Assembly (NCBI RefSeq): GCF_000420085.1
Contig: NZ_ATUG01000001.1
Location: forward strand, 62,001 to 126,000
Direction: 5' to 3'
DNA: 64,000 nt
From: Desulfospira joergensenii DSM 10085
Lineage (GTDB): Bacteria; Desulfobacterota; Desulfobacteria; Desulfobacterales; Desulfobacteraceae
Shown: positions 52,097 through 61,522 of the stretch, piece after piece
Layout: each line of letters opens with the position of its first letter
Position numbering within the stretch: the stretch's first letter is position 1
Position numbers and translations under genes: made by a program
The notes under the pieces: model-generated
Told to the model about the DNA's origin: nothing
The model's input: only the letters and a program-made list of their open reading frames with translations
Databases searched by the model: none

Positions 52097-52834
52097 ATGA
52101 CACAACCCAAGCATATTACGCTGTTCATCCAATGCATTGTGGACGGCATGTACCCGGAAGCCGGAGAGGCCATGGTCACACTTTTCCGGCGTCTGGGATT
52201 TACCATGGACTTTCCGGAAGACCAGACCTGCTGCGGTCAGCCCGCCTTTAACTCCGGTTACCGGAAAGAGGCCAGGAAAGCGGCAAAACATTTTATCCGG
52301 GTCTTTGAAAATTCCGAAGTCATTGTCTGCCCCTCGGGCTCCTGTGTGGCCATGGTCCGCCACCATTACCCGGAATTGTTCCGGGATGACCCTGTCTGGC
52401 TTGAACGGGCCGAAGCCGTGGGAAAAAAGGTCTTTGAACTGACCGAGTTTATCGTGGATATCCTCAATATAGAGGATGTGGGTGGCGCCCATACCGGCAA
52501 GGTCACCTACCACGACTCCTGTCATCTGCTCCGGACCCTGGGAATCAAGGAACAGCCAAGGTCCCTGATCCGCAAGATCAAGGGAATCGAGTTCGTGGAG
52601 ATGAAGAATTCCGACCATTGCTGCGGATTCGGCGGTGCCTTTTCCACGAAATATCCGGACATCTCCACGGCCATGGTGGCGGAAAAGGTGCAGAACATCC
52701 TGGATACCGGGGCCGATACCGTTGTGGGATGCGACATGGGCTGCCTCATGAATATCCAGGGATACCTGAACCGGAACAATCATCCGGTGAGGGTGATGCA
52801 CATTGCCCAGCTGCTGGCCGGTCAGGAGAACTGA
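52097..52834 (+). CDS. lutA: L-lactate oxidation Fe-S protein LutA
   Basis: A 245-residue cytoplasmic Fe-S protein of the LutA/YkgE family. It has two CCG-domain motifs, CCGQPAFNSGY near 49 and CCGFGGAFS near 175, each with companion Cys (PSGSCVAM near 80 and HDSCHLLR near 140). Such domains bind a non-cubane or 4Fe-4S cluster and pass electrons. In Bacillus, lutABC is needed for growth on L-lactate. It is first of three genes here (lutA-lutB-lutC), immediately after the TRAP transporter, which supports lactate as the shared substrate. Confidence 0.85.
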   Translation: MTQPKHITLFIQCIVDGMYPEAGEAMVTLFRRLGFTMDFPEDQTCCGQPAFNSGYRKEARKAAKHFIRVFENSEVIVCPSGSCVAMVRHHYPELFRDDPVWLERAEAVGKKVFELTEFIVDILNIEDVGGAHTGKVTYHDSCHLLRTLGIKEQPRSLIRKIKGIEFVEMKNSDHCCGFGGAFSTKYPDISTAMVAEKVQNILDTGADTVVGCDMGCLMNIQGYLNRNNHPVRVMHIAQLLAGQEN

Positions 52835-52836
52835 AC

Positions 52837-54276
52837 ATGACGGAAATCACCACTGAAAAATATATTGAAAGCGCGTCCCAGGCCCTGAAGGATCAGACCC
52901 TTCAGTCTGCCCTGGCCAATGTCCAGGGCCGGCTCGGACCCGGAACCGCCGCAGCCTACCGCAACCTTGCCGAAGGCCCCGATCTCCGCCTCAAAGCCCA
53001 CGAGATCCGGGAACATGCCGTGAACAACCTGGATATCCTGCTGGAAACCCTGGCCGGCAACATCCGCAGCAACGGAGGCAAGGTCTTTTTCGCCCGGACT
53101 GCCCGGAATGCCGTGGATTACTGCCTGGATCTGGCCAAGACCTTCAAGGTCAGCCAGGCGGTCAAGGGCAAATCCATGGTCACCGAGGAAATCGGGCTCA
53201 ATCCCGCCATGGAGGCGGCCGGCATGGAGGTGAACGAAACCGACCTTGGCGAGTACATCATCCAGCTGGCCGGGGAACACCCCTCCCACATCATTGCCCC
53301 GGCCATCCACAAGACCCGCCAGCAGGTGGGAAAACTTTTTTCTGAAAAACTGGACATCCCCTACACGGAAAATCCCCCGGAACTGACCCATGCGGCCCGC
53401 AAGGCCCTGAGGGAAAAATTTCTGTCCGCAGACATGGGCATCTCCGGCTGCAACCTGGCCTGTGCCGAAACCGGACACATCACCCTGGTCTCCAACGAGG
53501 GAAATATTCGAATGTCCACGACCCTGCCCAGGGTCCATGTGGCCGTCATGGGCATGGAACGGGTGGTGGCCAATTTAGAGGACCACGAGATCCTGTTCCG
53601 GCTGCTCTCCCGGGGGGCCGCGGCCCAGAAACTGGGGGGCTGCGTCACCTATATCGGCGGGCCGGGCGGACCGGAATTCCCGGACGGCCCGGAAGAGTTC
53701 CATCTGATCATCCTGGACAACGGGCGCAGCCGGATACTGGCAGATCCGGAATTCAGGGAGATCCTCTGCTGCATCCGGTGTTCGGCCTGTCTCAACGCCT
53801 GCCCGGTCTACGGCAAGATCGGCGGCCATGCTTACGGCTCCACCTATTGCGGCCCCATCGGCGCCGTGCTGACCCCCCTTATGGTCGGCATTAACCGGGC
53901 CAAGGACCTCTGCCTGGGCGAATCCCTCTGCGGCGCCTGCCAGCAGGCCTGTTCCGTGAACATCGACCTTCCCCGGATGCTCCGGGAGCTGAGGGCAAGG
54001 CTTGCCGACGGAGACCCCGACTGGGACGTCACTCCTGTGAGTCGGACGGAAAAAGGGGTCTACCGGGCATGGGCATTTCTGGTCAATCACCCCGGACTCT
54101 ACCGCCTCTTTTTGAAACTGGGGGCTCTGGGTCAGAAGATCTTTCCCAAAAACAAGGAGATGATCTCCTCCATGCCCGGTCCGGCAAAGGGCTGGACCCA
54201 GACCCGGGACATCCCGCCCATTGCCAAAACCCCTTTCCGGGACCAATGGAAAAAACTCAACTCCAATAAGCGGTGA
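52837..54276 (+). CDS. lutB: L-lactate oxidation Fe-S protein LutB
   Basis: A 480-residue LutB/YkgF-family protein. ATG 52837 is chosen because AGGAG precedes it; the frame is open further upstream only as a shadow of lutA. The N-terminal DUF162-type domain (about 60-290) includes EEIGLNPAME near 120 and GCNLACAETGHI near 208. The Fe-S domain follows, with CIRCSACLNACPVY near 310 and CGACQQACSVNI near 367, two 4Fe-4S clusters. A short C-terminal helical tail ends the protein. It shuttles electrons from lactate to the respiratory chain, with LutA and LutC. Confidence 0.9.
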   Translation: MTEITTEKYIESASQALKDQTLQSALANVQGRLGPGTAAAYRNLAEGPDLRLKAHEIREHAVNNLDILLETLAGNIRSNGGKVFFARTARNAVDYCLDLAKTFKVSQAVKGKSMVTEEIGLNPAMEAAGMEVNETDLGEYIIQLAGEHPSHIIAPAIHKTRQQVGKLFSEKLDIPYTENPPELTHAARKALREKFLSADMGISGCNLACAETGHITLVSNEGNIRMSTTLPRVHVAVMGMERVVANLEDHEILFRLLSRGAAAQKLGGCVTYIGGPGGPEFPDGPEEFHLIILDNGRSRILADPEFREILCCIRCSACLNACPVYGKIGGHAYGSTYCGPIGAVLTPLMVGINRAKDLCLGESLCGACQQACSVNIDLPRMLRELRARLADGDPDWDVTPVSRTEKGVYRAWAFLVNHPGLYRLFLKLGALGQKIFPKNKEMISSMPGPAKGWTQTRDIPPIAKTPFRDQWKKLNSNKR

Positions 54277-54284
54277 GAAAGAGC

Positions 54285-55064
54285 ATGCAGACAGACAGCA
54301 ACCAAGAAGAGTTTATTCAGAATATCCGCAATGCCCTGGGAATATCCCGGGAGAATGCAGAAAAAAGAAAATCTGCTGTTTTTTCGAATCGGACTCCGGT
54401 TCCTCCGGATCAGGCCCGCCTTCTTGAGGCCGTTCAATCAAGGAGCCAGGAAGAACAAAAAGATCTTCTCAACCGCCTCATCCAGGAGGGGAAACCCCTG
54501 AACCTGAATGTCATCCCGGTAAAGGACGAGGCAGAGGCATCCGCAGCCATTGTCCGGCTGGTGGCCGACACCCGTCCCGAATGGGGGGATCAAAAGAGCC
54601 TGGTACAATGGGACCATCCCCTGATCAACTCCCTGGACCTTTCAAAGGCACTGGAAGACCAGGGTGTGCCGGTGCATACGGCCGCCTTTGATACAAACAA
54701 TAATCAAGACCGGGCCGGGCAGAGAGCGAGGATCCGGGAACGGGTCATCGACGCCTATATCGGGGTGACCTCGGCCGACTTCTGCCTGGCCGACACGGCC
54801 ACCCTGGTCATGAAATCCCGTCCCGGAGAGGCCCGTTCGGTTTCCCTGGTCCCCTCCATCCACGTGGCTGTCATCCGCCGGGAACAGATCCTTACAGATC
54901 TAAAAGATCTTTACGCTCTGCTCAAATGGGATCCGGCCCACACCCCCCTGCCCCACCATATGGTCTTTATTTCAGGGCCCAGCAAAACCGCCGATATCGA
55001 ACTGGTCATGGTCCACGGCGCCCACGGCCCCCGGGCTCTTTATCTCTATGTGATCACCGGCTGA
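54285..55064 (+). CDS. lutC: L-lactate oxidation protein LutC
   Basis: About 259 residues of the LutC/YkgG family. Family features in the C-terminal half are AYIGVTSADFCLADTATLVMKS near 150-172, VSLVPSIHVAVIRREQI near 183-200 and the ending FISGPSKTADIELVMVHGAHGPRALYLYVI, where the Gly-Pro-Ser-Lys-Thr-Ala-Asp-Ile-Glu run is highly typical. A GTG at 54273 overlapping the lutB stop codon is an alternative start. The N-terminal 90 residues are variable, as usual. It completes the LutABC set. There is no obvious terminator after it. Confidence 0.85.
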   Translation: MQTDSNQEEFIQNIRNALGISRENAEKRKSAVFSNRTPVPPDQARLLEAVQSRSQEEQKDLLNRLIQEGKPLNLNVIPVKDEAEASAAIVRLVADTRPEWGDQKSLVQWDHPLINSLDLSKALEDQGVPVHTAAFDTNNNQDRAGQRARIRERVIDAYIGVTSADFCLADTATLVMKSRPGEARSVSLVPSIHVAVIRREQILTDLKDLYALLKWDPAHTPLPHHMVFISGPSKTADIELVMVHGAHGPRALYLYVITG

Positions 55065-55405
55065 GCCGGCCCTGGGATCCCCCCAAAGACCATTAAATCA
55101 GACAGATCAGGATGCCGGATTGGAATCCACGGTCTTGAAAAATCCAGAGTATAGTCTTAAAGTATATGTTTACAGATGAGAGCAGTCGCTTTCCAGTGTC
55201 ATGGATATCGTGCAACTGCGATCCGGGATGGGTCTTGTCAGGTATGACAGGTGTTCAAAACGACTGGGACTTTTCCGGGAAATTAATTCAATTCGCCTGA
55301 TCCTGCAACTCTGACAGCGGCAGACTCCAAAGAAACAGGCGGATTTTTAAAACCGTATTCAAACCAGGTGGGACCAGGATCTGTTTTCAGGGAGGAGAGA
55401 TCAGG
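55065..55405. other. Intergenic gap after the lut operon
   Basis: About 340 bases between lutC and the flavoprotein gene. Only the ribosome site GGGAGGAGAG near 55390 is clear. I see no gene, hairpin terminator or operator of note. Confidence 0.4.
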
Positions 55406-56818
55406 ATGAAAAAATATGATGTCGCCATAATCGGTGCCGGAACCGCAGGTCTTACGGCCCGGGCTGAAGTTGCCAAGAAGACCGACAACTACGTGGTCAT
55501 TGACGGGGGGATTCTGGGCACAACCTGTGCCCGGGTCGGGTGCATGCCGTCAAAGGCGTTAATCGAAGTGGCCAATACATTTCACAAACAGACCCTTTTC
55601 GACCGATACGGCATCAGCCGTTCAAAAATGCAGACTCCGGATTACAAACAGGTAATGGCCCATGTCCGGAGTCTCCGGGACCGGTTTTCCGGTGGTGTTA
55701 TCCGGGGGATGGAAAGCTGGAAGGATCATTTTATCCCCAAAAACGGTCGATTCATTGATTTGCATACCCTTGACCTGGGGGATGAAAAAATCCAGGCGGA
55801 TAAAATTGTCATTGCCACGGGCTCAAAGCCTTTTATACCGGATGCATGGAAAAAATTCAGCAATTACCTTCTGGATACGGATACTTTTTTCGAGCTTGAG
55901 ACCCTTCCCGGGAAAATCGCCGTGTTTGGCCTGGGACCCATTGGTATCGAGCTGGGCCAGGCATTGAGCCGGTTAAATATTGACGTGGTGGCCATGATCA
56001 GGCGGAATGCCATCGGCGGTCTGACCGATCCTGATCTTCGAACCTATGCCCATCAATGTTTTAGCGATGAACTCAATATACAAATCGGATCATTTGATAT
56101 TCTGGAAGAAAGCTCCAACCGGCTGAAAATCGAATCTAACGGCAATTCATGGACGGTTGACCGTATTTTATTGGCCATGGGAAGGCGCCCTGTCCTTAAA
56201 GATCTCGGCCTTGAGAAACTGGGGGTTCATTTGGATGAAAAAGGCATCCCCATTTTCAATGAAACCACATTGCAGCTGGGAGATTTCCCTGTTTTTATTG
56301 CCGGGGATGTGAACGGAACTAGACCGATTCTCCATGAAGCCGCAGATGAAGGAAGAATTGCCGGGTATAATGCCACGGCATCTGACGTCGAATGTTTTGA
56401 AAAACGGACGCCTTTGAACATAACCTTCTCCAGCCCCAACATCTGTGTGGCAGGGCAGTCCCATGCAGACCTGAAAAAGAACCGGGTTGAGTTTGTGACC
56501 GGAGAAACCGATTATGAGCACCAGGGAAGAGCCATGATCATGGGGCAGAACCGGGGAAAGATCCATATTTACGGTGATAAAAAGGATGGAAGACTACTGG
56601 GGACGGAAATGATTGCACCGGCCGGGGAACATATGGCACATCTGCTTGCCTGGGCAATCGCGAACAAAATGCGGGCCCAGGACACCCTGGCCATGCCTTT
56701 TTATCATCCGGTTCTTGAAGAGGCACTGAGAACGGCCCTGCGAAGTATTGCCAAGCAATCCCAGATGCCCAAATCCGAATTTGAATTCTCCAGATGCGGG
56801 GAGTCCATTGTCAAGTAG
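55406..56818 (+). CDS. Dihydrolipoamide dehydrogenase-like flavoprotein
   Basis: A 470-residue class I pyridine nucleotide-disulfide oxidoreductase. It has an N-terminal FAD-binding motif AIIGAGTAGLTA (8-19), the redox-active pair in TTCARVGCMPSKAL (37-50, CxxxxC), the NAD-binding motif VFGLGPIGIELGQALSR near 172-188, the second FAD contact FIAGDVNG near 297, and the catalytic interface motif FYHPVLEEALRTALR near 433 with the His-Glu pair. Lpd, mercuric reductase and glutathione reductase share this plan, and no extra N-terminal domain is present. Without a neighbouring 2-oxoacid dehydrogenase the electron partner is unknown. A related Fe-S protein gene follows by about 100 bases. Confidence 0.85.
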   Translation: MKKYDVAIIGAGTAGLTARAEVAKKTDNYVVIDGGILGTTCARVGCMPSKALIEVANTFHKQTLFDRYGISRSKMQTPDYKQVMAHVRSLRDRFSGGVIRGMESWKDHFIPKNGRFIDLHTLDLGDEKIQADKIVIATGSKPFIPDAWKKFSNYLLDTDTFFELETLPGKIAVFGLGPIGIELGQALSRLNIDVVAMIRRNAIGGLTDPDLRTYAHQCFSDELNIQIGSFDILEESSNRLKIESNGNSWTVDRILLAMGRRPVLKDLGLEKLGVHLDEKGIPIFNETTLQLGDFPVFIAGDVNGTRPILHEAADEGRIAGYNATASDVECFEKRTPLNITFSSPNICVAGQSHADLKKNRVEFVTGETDYEHQGRAMIMGQNRGKIHIYGDKKDGRLLGTEMIAPAGEHMAHLLAWAIANKMRAQDTLAMPFYHPVLEEALRTALRSIAKQSQMPKSEFEFSRCGESIVK

Positions 56819-56916
56819 ATCTATATTTACGTTGACACCCGCACCAAGGATTGATGGAAGCCGGATCTTAGTTTGAACAGGGGAAGAAGTCTGAAGATAC
56901 CGCCGGAGGAAAATCC

Positions 56917-57441
56917 ATGCTTTTAAAAGGGTATACCCTGGAGATATTCAAATCAAAATGCCAGGCAGATGCCAGGGGGGTCCACTGCTATGCCCATCTT
57001 GAACAGGATGTCAGTGAATGCCTGCCCTATCTGAACTCCGTTCTCGGCGGTTTTGAGTTTCTGCTGGATCCGCCGGCAGTCACCTTTAAGGCCCAGGGAA
57101 AAATGATCACGGTTCACGGCCAAAAAATTGCAGTCAATGCCTTAAAGGACGAGACTGAAGCCCGGAAAATCGTGGAGTGGCTGAAAAATGAAATCAACCA
57201 TGCATGGGCCGAAAAAGAGCATATCCAACCCAGCACCATTGGGATGCCAAAACCGGGCATCATTGAAATATTAAAACTTTTGCCAAAGACAAACTGCCGG
57301 GAATGCAATGAGCCGACCTGTATGGTTTTTGCCACGAAAGTGGCTGAAGGGGCCAAAGGACCGGACGACTGTCCGAAAATGGAAGAAAAGGAAAATCAAA
57401 AACTGACCCAATATATGGGGCAGTTTAACCTGGATCTCTAG
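56917..57441 (+). CDS. Fe-S cluster-domain protein (4Fe-4S, PF04060 type)
   Basis: A 174-residue soluble protein whose C-terminal about 60 residues carry the Cys arrangement C-x2-C-x4-C-x16-C (NCRECNEPTCMVFA through GPDDCP), as in the small Fe-S domain of the corrinoid protein large subunit and RnfB. The N-terminal part (about 1-105) is not recognised; it may form a ligand- or protein-binding domain. GGAGGAAAA precedes ATG 56917. It probably acts as an electron carrier or cofactor-maturation factor. It lies 98 bases after the flavoprotein gene on the same strand, so a joint redox role is possible. Confidence 0.75.
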   Translation: MLLKGYTLEIFKSKCQADARGVHCYAHLEQDVSECLPYLNSVLGGFEFLLDPPAVTFKAQGKMITVHGQKIAVNALKDETEARKIVEWLKNEINHAWAEKEHIQPSTIGMPKPGIIEILKLLPKTNCRECNEPTCMVFATKVAEGAKGPDDCPKMEEKENQKLTQYMGQFNLDL

Positions 57442-57604
57442 GCCGGGATAAATTTATCATAAAAAAGAACAGGATTCATAGACTTTTCAGTGCCCCGGCC
57501 CCCTTCAAAAGACTGATACCCCTTGACTCTCCTTGTTTCTTAATGGTATCTACGACTTTAAGTTCTGCCTTCCATCTGTTGAACACTCACAAGGAGGAAT
57601 AATT

Positions 57605-58774
57605 ATGGAAATACTGGGCATTGATGTGGGTTTCGGGTTCACAAAAGCCTATAACGGGAAAAATTCGGTAATTTTCAAGTCCCTGATCGGCGATGCCACG
57701 GATATCCAGTTCCGATCCTCTTTAGGGGAAGATACCTCCACCTCCAGTCTGCACATCAGCCTGGACGGAAAATCCTATTTTCTGGGCAATTATGCCGAAC
57801 TCCAGTCGAGCATCACCGAATACACCCTGGACCAGGAAAAACTCATTGAAGACTTTGTCAAGATCATGGCCGTCACTGCCGCCGGGATCTGCAGTGATAC
57901 CGAAGGCCCCCTCAACGTGGTCACGGGCCTGCCCGTGGGATTTTTAAAACGGGATTCCAGACGGTTCAAGGAGGTGATAAAAGGGGTCCATGAGATCTCC
58001 TTTCATTCCGCAGACGGGAGCCACACCACCCGCCAGATCCACATCGATAAGATCCATGTCATCCCCCAGCCCATTGGCTCCATTTTCAACCTCATCTTTG
58101 ATGAATTCGGTAAAATAAAAGACAAAAATCTGGCCCGGCAGAAACTGGGTGTGGTGGACATTGGATTCAAGACAACGGACTTTTCAATCTTTGATCATCT
58201 TCAGTATATTGAGAGGGGATCCTCCACCATGGATACGGGCATCTCCAAGTGCTTTTCCGTCATTGCCAACAAGCTGAGACAGGAAAGCGGCGTCAATATC
58301 GAACTCTACCGGATATTTAAATTCATTGAATCCGGAATGGTCAAGATCAAAGGCCGGGAGTACAATATCACCAACCTGAAAAAACGGGTGTACACCCATG
58401 CCGCATCGGCCATTGCCTCCGACCTGAACCGGCTCTGGGAAAATGACTGGGACATGGACACCATTATACTCTCCGGCGGCGGGAGCATTCCCCTTGCCGA
58501 ATACCTCTCCCCCCTTGTTGACGGGAACGTCATCCCCATCAAAAAGAACATTGACGCACGGTTCAACAACGTCCAGGGCTATTGTAAATTCGGTCATTAC
58601 AAATGGGGGGGATCCGTACAGGAATCAAAGCCAAAACCCAGCGAAAAACCGGCTTCCCCAGACTCACCGGACAAAGCCCCCCCCTCCCCGCCCCCTTCTG
58701 AGCCGGGGGATTCCCAAAACCGGAACGGACAGGCAAAAGGACTGGCCTGGCTCAGACGCCAGAACAAATCATGA
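57605..58774 (+). CDS. ParM/StbA-like actin-family ATPase, chromosomal
   Basis: A 389-residue actin-fold protein. It has the phosphate-1 loop LGIDVGFGFTKAY near residue 4-16, the phosphate-2 loop GVVDIGFKTTDF near 180-191 and the adenosine motif IILSGGGSIPLAE near 290-302, in the order of ParM/StbA and Alp plasmid-segregation proteins. The C-terminal about 45 residues are Pro/Ser-rich with a basic tail (LAWLRRQNK), a likely partner-binding end. AAGGAGGAATA precedes ATG 57605. No adjacent ParR gene or centromere-like repeats are visible, so a role in plasmid segregation is doubtful. Chromosomal relatives of this type may form filaments in other processes. It is 13 bases before larB. Confidence 0.75.
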   Translation: MEILGIDVGFGFTKAYNGKNSVIFKSLIGDATDIQFRSSLGEDTSTSSLHISLDGKSYFLGNYAELQSSITEYTLDQEKLIEDFVKIMAVTAAGICSDTEGPLNVVTGLPVGFLKRDSRRFKEVIKGVHEISFHSADGSHTTRQIHIDKIHVIPQPIGSIFNLIFDEFGKIKDKNLARQKLGVVDIGFKTTDFSIFDHLQYIERGSSTMDTGISKCFSVIANKLRQESGVNIELYRIFKFIESGMVKIKGREYNITNLKKRVYTHAASAIASDLNRLWENDWDMDTIILSGGGSIPLAEYLSPLVDGNVIPIKKNIDARFNNVQGYCKFGHYKWGGSVQESKPKPSEKPASPDSPDKAPPSPPPSEPGDSQNRNGQAKGLAWLRRQNKS

Positions 58775-58787
58775 TTGGTCCAAGCAG

Positions 58788-59540
58788 ATGAACGAGAAAA
58801 CCTTACAGACCCTCCTGTCCCGGGTGGCCCAGGGCAGTCTGAGCGTGGAAGACGCACAGGACAAGCTCAAGAACATCTCCTTTGAAGACATTGACTTTGC
58901 CTGCATTGACCATCACAGATCCCTTCGCAAGGGATTCCCGGAAGTCATCTTCGGCCAGGGCAAGACCAGTGATCAGATCCTGGGCATCCTGGAAAGAATG
59001 GCAGATGAGGACCAGGTTCTGGTGACCCGAATAAACCCGGAAAAGGCCGGAGCCGTCCTCGAGCGGTTCAACCGGGCCGAATACTTTGAAGATGCCCGCC
59101 TGCTGAGAATGCGGAACACCAAGCCCGAAATCACGGGGTTCGGAAAAATCCTGATCATATCCGCCGGCACTTCGGATATTCCCGTGGCCAGGGAGGCGGC
59201 TTTGACGGCCGAAGCCATGGGAAACGAGGTCCAGACCCTTTATGATGTGGGCGTGGCCGGCATCCACCGCCTCTTTGCCCACAGGCAGACCATTGCCGGG
59301 GCCAGTGTCATCATCGTTGCTGCGGGTATGGAAGGGGCCCTGCCCAGCGTGGTGGCCGGCATGGTCAGCGCACCGGTGATTGCCGTTCCCACCAGCATCG
59401 GCTACGGCACCAGTTTCAACGGGATGACCGCCCTTCTGGGCATGCTCAACTCCTGCAGCTCCAACATTGCCGTGGTCAACATTGACAATGGATTTGGGGC
59501 CGGGTATATGGCATCTTCCATCAATCACGTATCATGTTGA
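58788..59540 (+). CDS. larB: Nickel-pincer cofactor biosynthesis protein LarB
   Basis: A 250-residue LarB. ATG 58788 is chosen because the family starts here (LLSRVAQGSLSVEDA); the frame is open upstream only as a shadow of the actin-like gene. The middle has ISAGTSDIPVAREAALTA (AIR carboxylase-like fold), then YDVGVAGIHRL, VAAGMEGALPSVVAG and PTSIGYGTSF, all characteristic. LarB carboxylates and hydrolyses nicotinic acid adenine dinucleotide in the first step to the nickel pincer cofactor of lactate racemase. LarC and LarE are not in the window. With the lactate-oxidising lut locus 4 kb upstream, a role in using both lactate isomers is possible but unproven. Confidence 0.85.
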   Translation: MNEKTLQTLLSRVAQGSLSVEDAQDKLKNISFEDIDFACIDHHRSLRKGFPEVIFGQGKTSDQILGILERMADEDQVLVTRINPEKAGAVLERFNRAEYFEDARLLRMRNTKPEITGFGKILIISAGTSDIPVAREAALTAEAMGNEVQTLYDVGVAGIHRLFAHRQTIAGASVIIVAAGMEGALPSVVAGMVSAPVIAVPTSIGYGTSFNGMTALLGMLNSCSSNIAVVNIDNGFGAGYMASSINHVSC

Positions 59541-59548
59541 TTTTCTGC

Positions 59549-59575
59549 TTGACTTTTTAAAAATTTATATATAAT
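59549..59575 (+). promoter_or_regulatory. Promoter of the ilv operon
   Basis: TTGACT at 59549-59554 and TATAAT at 59570-59575 have a 15-base spacer, slightly short. They lie immediately before the leader peptide. Confidence 0.45.
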
Positions 59576-59604
59576 AAATCTTCTTTAGATAAAGTGAATT
59601 ATTT

Positions 59605-59688
59605 ATGAATATGAATCTGATTAACATACTACTAGTGCTCATTATCGTGGAGGTGGTCCTTGACACCTCCAGACGACGGGGCTCCTAG
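59605..59688 (+). CDS. ilv operon leader peptide
   Basis: A 27-residue open frame starting MNMNLINILLVLIIVEVV and ending in an Arg-rich tail. Thirteen of its residues are Leu, Ile or Val, clustered from position 5 to 19. This is the composition of ilvB- and ilvG-type leader peptides, whose translation senses charging of branched-chain tRNAs. A 7-bp hairpin GGAGGTG/CACCTCC covers its middle codons and a strong terminator follows, so stalling on Ile, Leu or Val codons would favour readthrough into ilvD. Confidence 0.7.
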   Translation: MNMNLINILLVLIIVEVVLDTSRRRGS

Positions 59689-59713
59689 TGGCATAAAACG
59701 AAAGTTTAATTCA

Positions 59714-59752
59714 AAAGCCGTTATCAGCCCCCAGGGGGCAGATAACGGCTTT
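59714..59752 (+). terminator. Attenuator terminator before ilvD
   Basis: A 12-bp stem AAAGCCGTTATC / GATAACGGCTTT with an A-A mismatch, then a further GC-rich inner stem (GCCCCC / GGGGGC), followed by TTTCTTGGTTT. It lies between the leader peptide stop and the ilvD ribosome site (GGAGG at 59763), as expected for transcription attenuation. Confidence 0.65.
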
Positions 59753-59774
59753 CTTGGTTTATGGAGGCAGGAAC

Positions 59775-61442
59775 ATGAGAAGCCACATTGCAACAAAAGG
59801 GGTGGCAAGAGCCCCCCACAGGAGTCTGCTCAAGGCCATGGGTTATACGGACAGGGAGATCTCCCAGCCCCTGATCGGTATTGCCAATTCGGCCAACGAA
59901 CTCATCCCGGGTCATATGCACCTGGACAATATTGTCCGGGCCGTCAAAGCCGGGATTTCCATGGCCGGCGGGACGCCCATGGAGTTTTCCACCATCGGCG
60001 TATGCGACGGCATTGCCATGAACCATGCCGGCATGCACTATTCCCTGGCATCCCGGGAGCTCATTGCCGACTCCATCGAGGTTACAGCCATGGCCCATCC
60101 CTTTGATGCCATTGTCATGGTGCCCAACTGCGACAAGATTGTGCCCGGGATGCTCATGGCCGCGGCCCGGCTCAACATCCCGGCCATTTTCATCAGCGGC
60201 GGCCCCATGCTGGCCGGCAGGCACCCGGATGATAAAAATAAAAAAATCGATCTGATCTCGGTATTTGAGGCCGTGGGCGCAGTCCAGACAAAGAAAATCA
60301 GTGAACGGGAAATGGCCCGGATCGAAGATTGTGCCTGTCCCACCTGCGGGTCCTGTGCCGGCATGTTCACGGCCAATTCCATGAACTGCATCACCGAGGC
60401 CATCGGCATGGCCCTGCCCGGCAACGGCACCATTCCGGAACCCATGTCCCAGAGGATACGGCTGGCCAAGGAAACCGGGATAAAGATCATGGAACTGCTT
60501 GAAAAGGGAATCACCCCGGACAGGATCATGACCCAGAAGGCCTTTATGAACTCCCTGGCCGTGGACATGGCCCTGGGCTGTTCCACCAATACCGTGCTCC
60601 ATCTCAAGGCCGTTGCCGCCGAAGCCGGCGTCGACATTGATCTGAACCTGATCAACGAGGTCAGCAAAAAAACCCCCCATCTCTGCTCGTTGAGCCCGGG
60701 CGGACCCGACCATATCGAAGACCTCAACCATGCCGGCGGTATCCATGCCGTGATGAAGGAGCTTGACAACCACCATATGCTGGATACCGAATGCATCACC
60801 GTAACCGGCTCCAGTCTAGGGAAAAACCTGGAAACCGTTGAAATCAAGGACAGGAACGTTATCCGGCCGGTCGAATCTCCCTACCATGCCCAGGGAGGTC
60901 TGGCGGTCCTGTTCGGGAATCTGGCCCCGGAAGGATGCGTGGTCAAGCAGTCTGCCGTGGTGGAAGAGATGCTGGTCCACCAGGGACCGGCCCGGGTCTT
61001 TGACTCTGAAGAGGCCGCAACCCAGGCCATTCTGGGCGGAGAAATCCAGCCCGGGGATGTCATCGTGATCCGGTATGAAGGCCCGGCCGGCGGGCCCGGG
61101 ATGCGGGAGATGCTTACCCCCACCTCCACCATTGCCGGCATGGGCCTGGATGCCACCTGCGCCCTGATCACCGACGGAAGATTTTCAGGGGGATCCAGGG
61201 GAGCCTCCATCGGCCATGTCTCCCCTGAAGCGGCAGACGGGGGGCTCATTGCCGTGGTTAAAGAAAAAGATGAGATCAAAATCGACATTCCAGGGAAACG
61301 CATTGAACTCCTGGTTTCCGAGGATGAGATCTCCAGGCGGTTCAAAGAATGGAAAAAGCCTGAGCCCAAAATCAAGAAAGGGTATATGGCCAGGTACGCC
61401 CGGCAGGTAAGTTCAGCCGGCCAGGGCGCAGTTTTTAAATAG
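59775..61442 (+). CDS. ilvD: Dihydroxy-acid dehydratase
   Basis: A 555-residue enzyme of the IlvD/Edd family, which dehydrates dihydroxy-isovalerate and dihydroxy-methylvalerate to the 2-oxo acids of valine, leucine and isoleucine. Landmarks are [16 protein letters not shown] near 35, the cluster ligands in [11 protein letters not shown] near 117-127 and [21 protein letters not shown] near 185-205, and [21 protein letters not shown] near 465-485. ATG 59775 has a GGAGG site and fits the family start. It is first structural gene after the attenuator, followed by ilvB after 80 bases. Confidence 0.9.
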   Translation: MRSHIATKGVARAPHRSLLKAMGYTDREISQPLIGIANSANELIPGHMHLDNIVRAVKAGISMAGGTPMEFSTIGVCDGIAMNHAGMHYSLASRELIADSIEVTAMAHPFDAIVMVPNCDKIVPGMLMAAARLNIPAIFISGGPMLAGRHPDDKNKKIDLISVFEAVGAVQTKKISEREMARIEDCACPTCGSCAGMFTANSMNCITEAIGMALPGNGTIPEPMSQRIRLAKETGIKIMELLEKGITPDRIMTQKAFMNSLAVDMALGCSTNTVLHLKAVAAEAGVDIDLNLINEVSKKTPHLCSLSPGGPDHIEDLNHAGGIHAVMKELDNHHMLDTECITVTGSSLGKNLETVEIKDRNVIRPVESPYHAQGGLAVLFGNLAPEGCVVKQSAVVEEMLVHQGPARVFDSEEAATQAILGGEIQPGDVIVIRYEGPAGGPGMREMLTPTSTIAGMGLDATCALITDGRFSGGSRGASIGHVSPEAADGGLIAVVKEKDEIKIDIPGKRIELLVSEDEISRRFKEWKKPEPKIKKGYMARYARQVSSAGQGAVFK

Positions 61443-61522
61443 CCCGGGAGCCTGGAAACGGATTATTCTGCAAAATAAATTTATTGTTAATGATAACTTT
61501 TAACTTCTTTTAGGAGAGAAAG

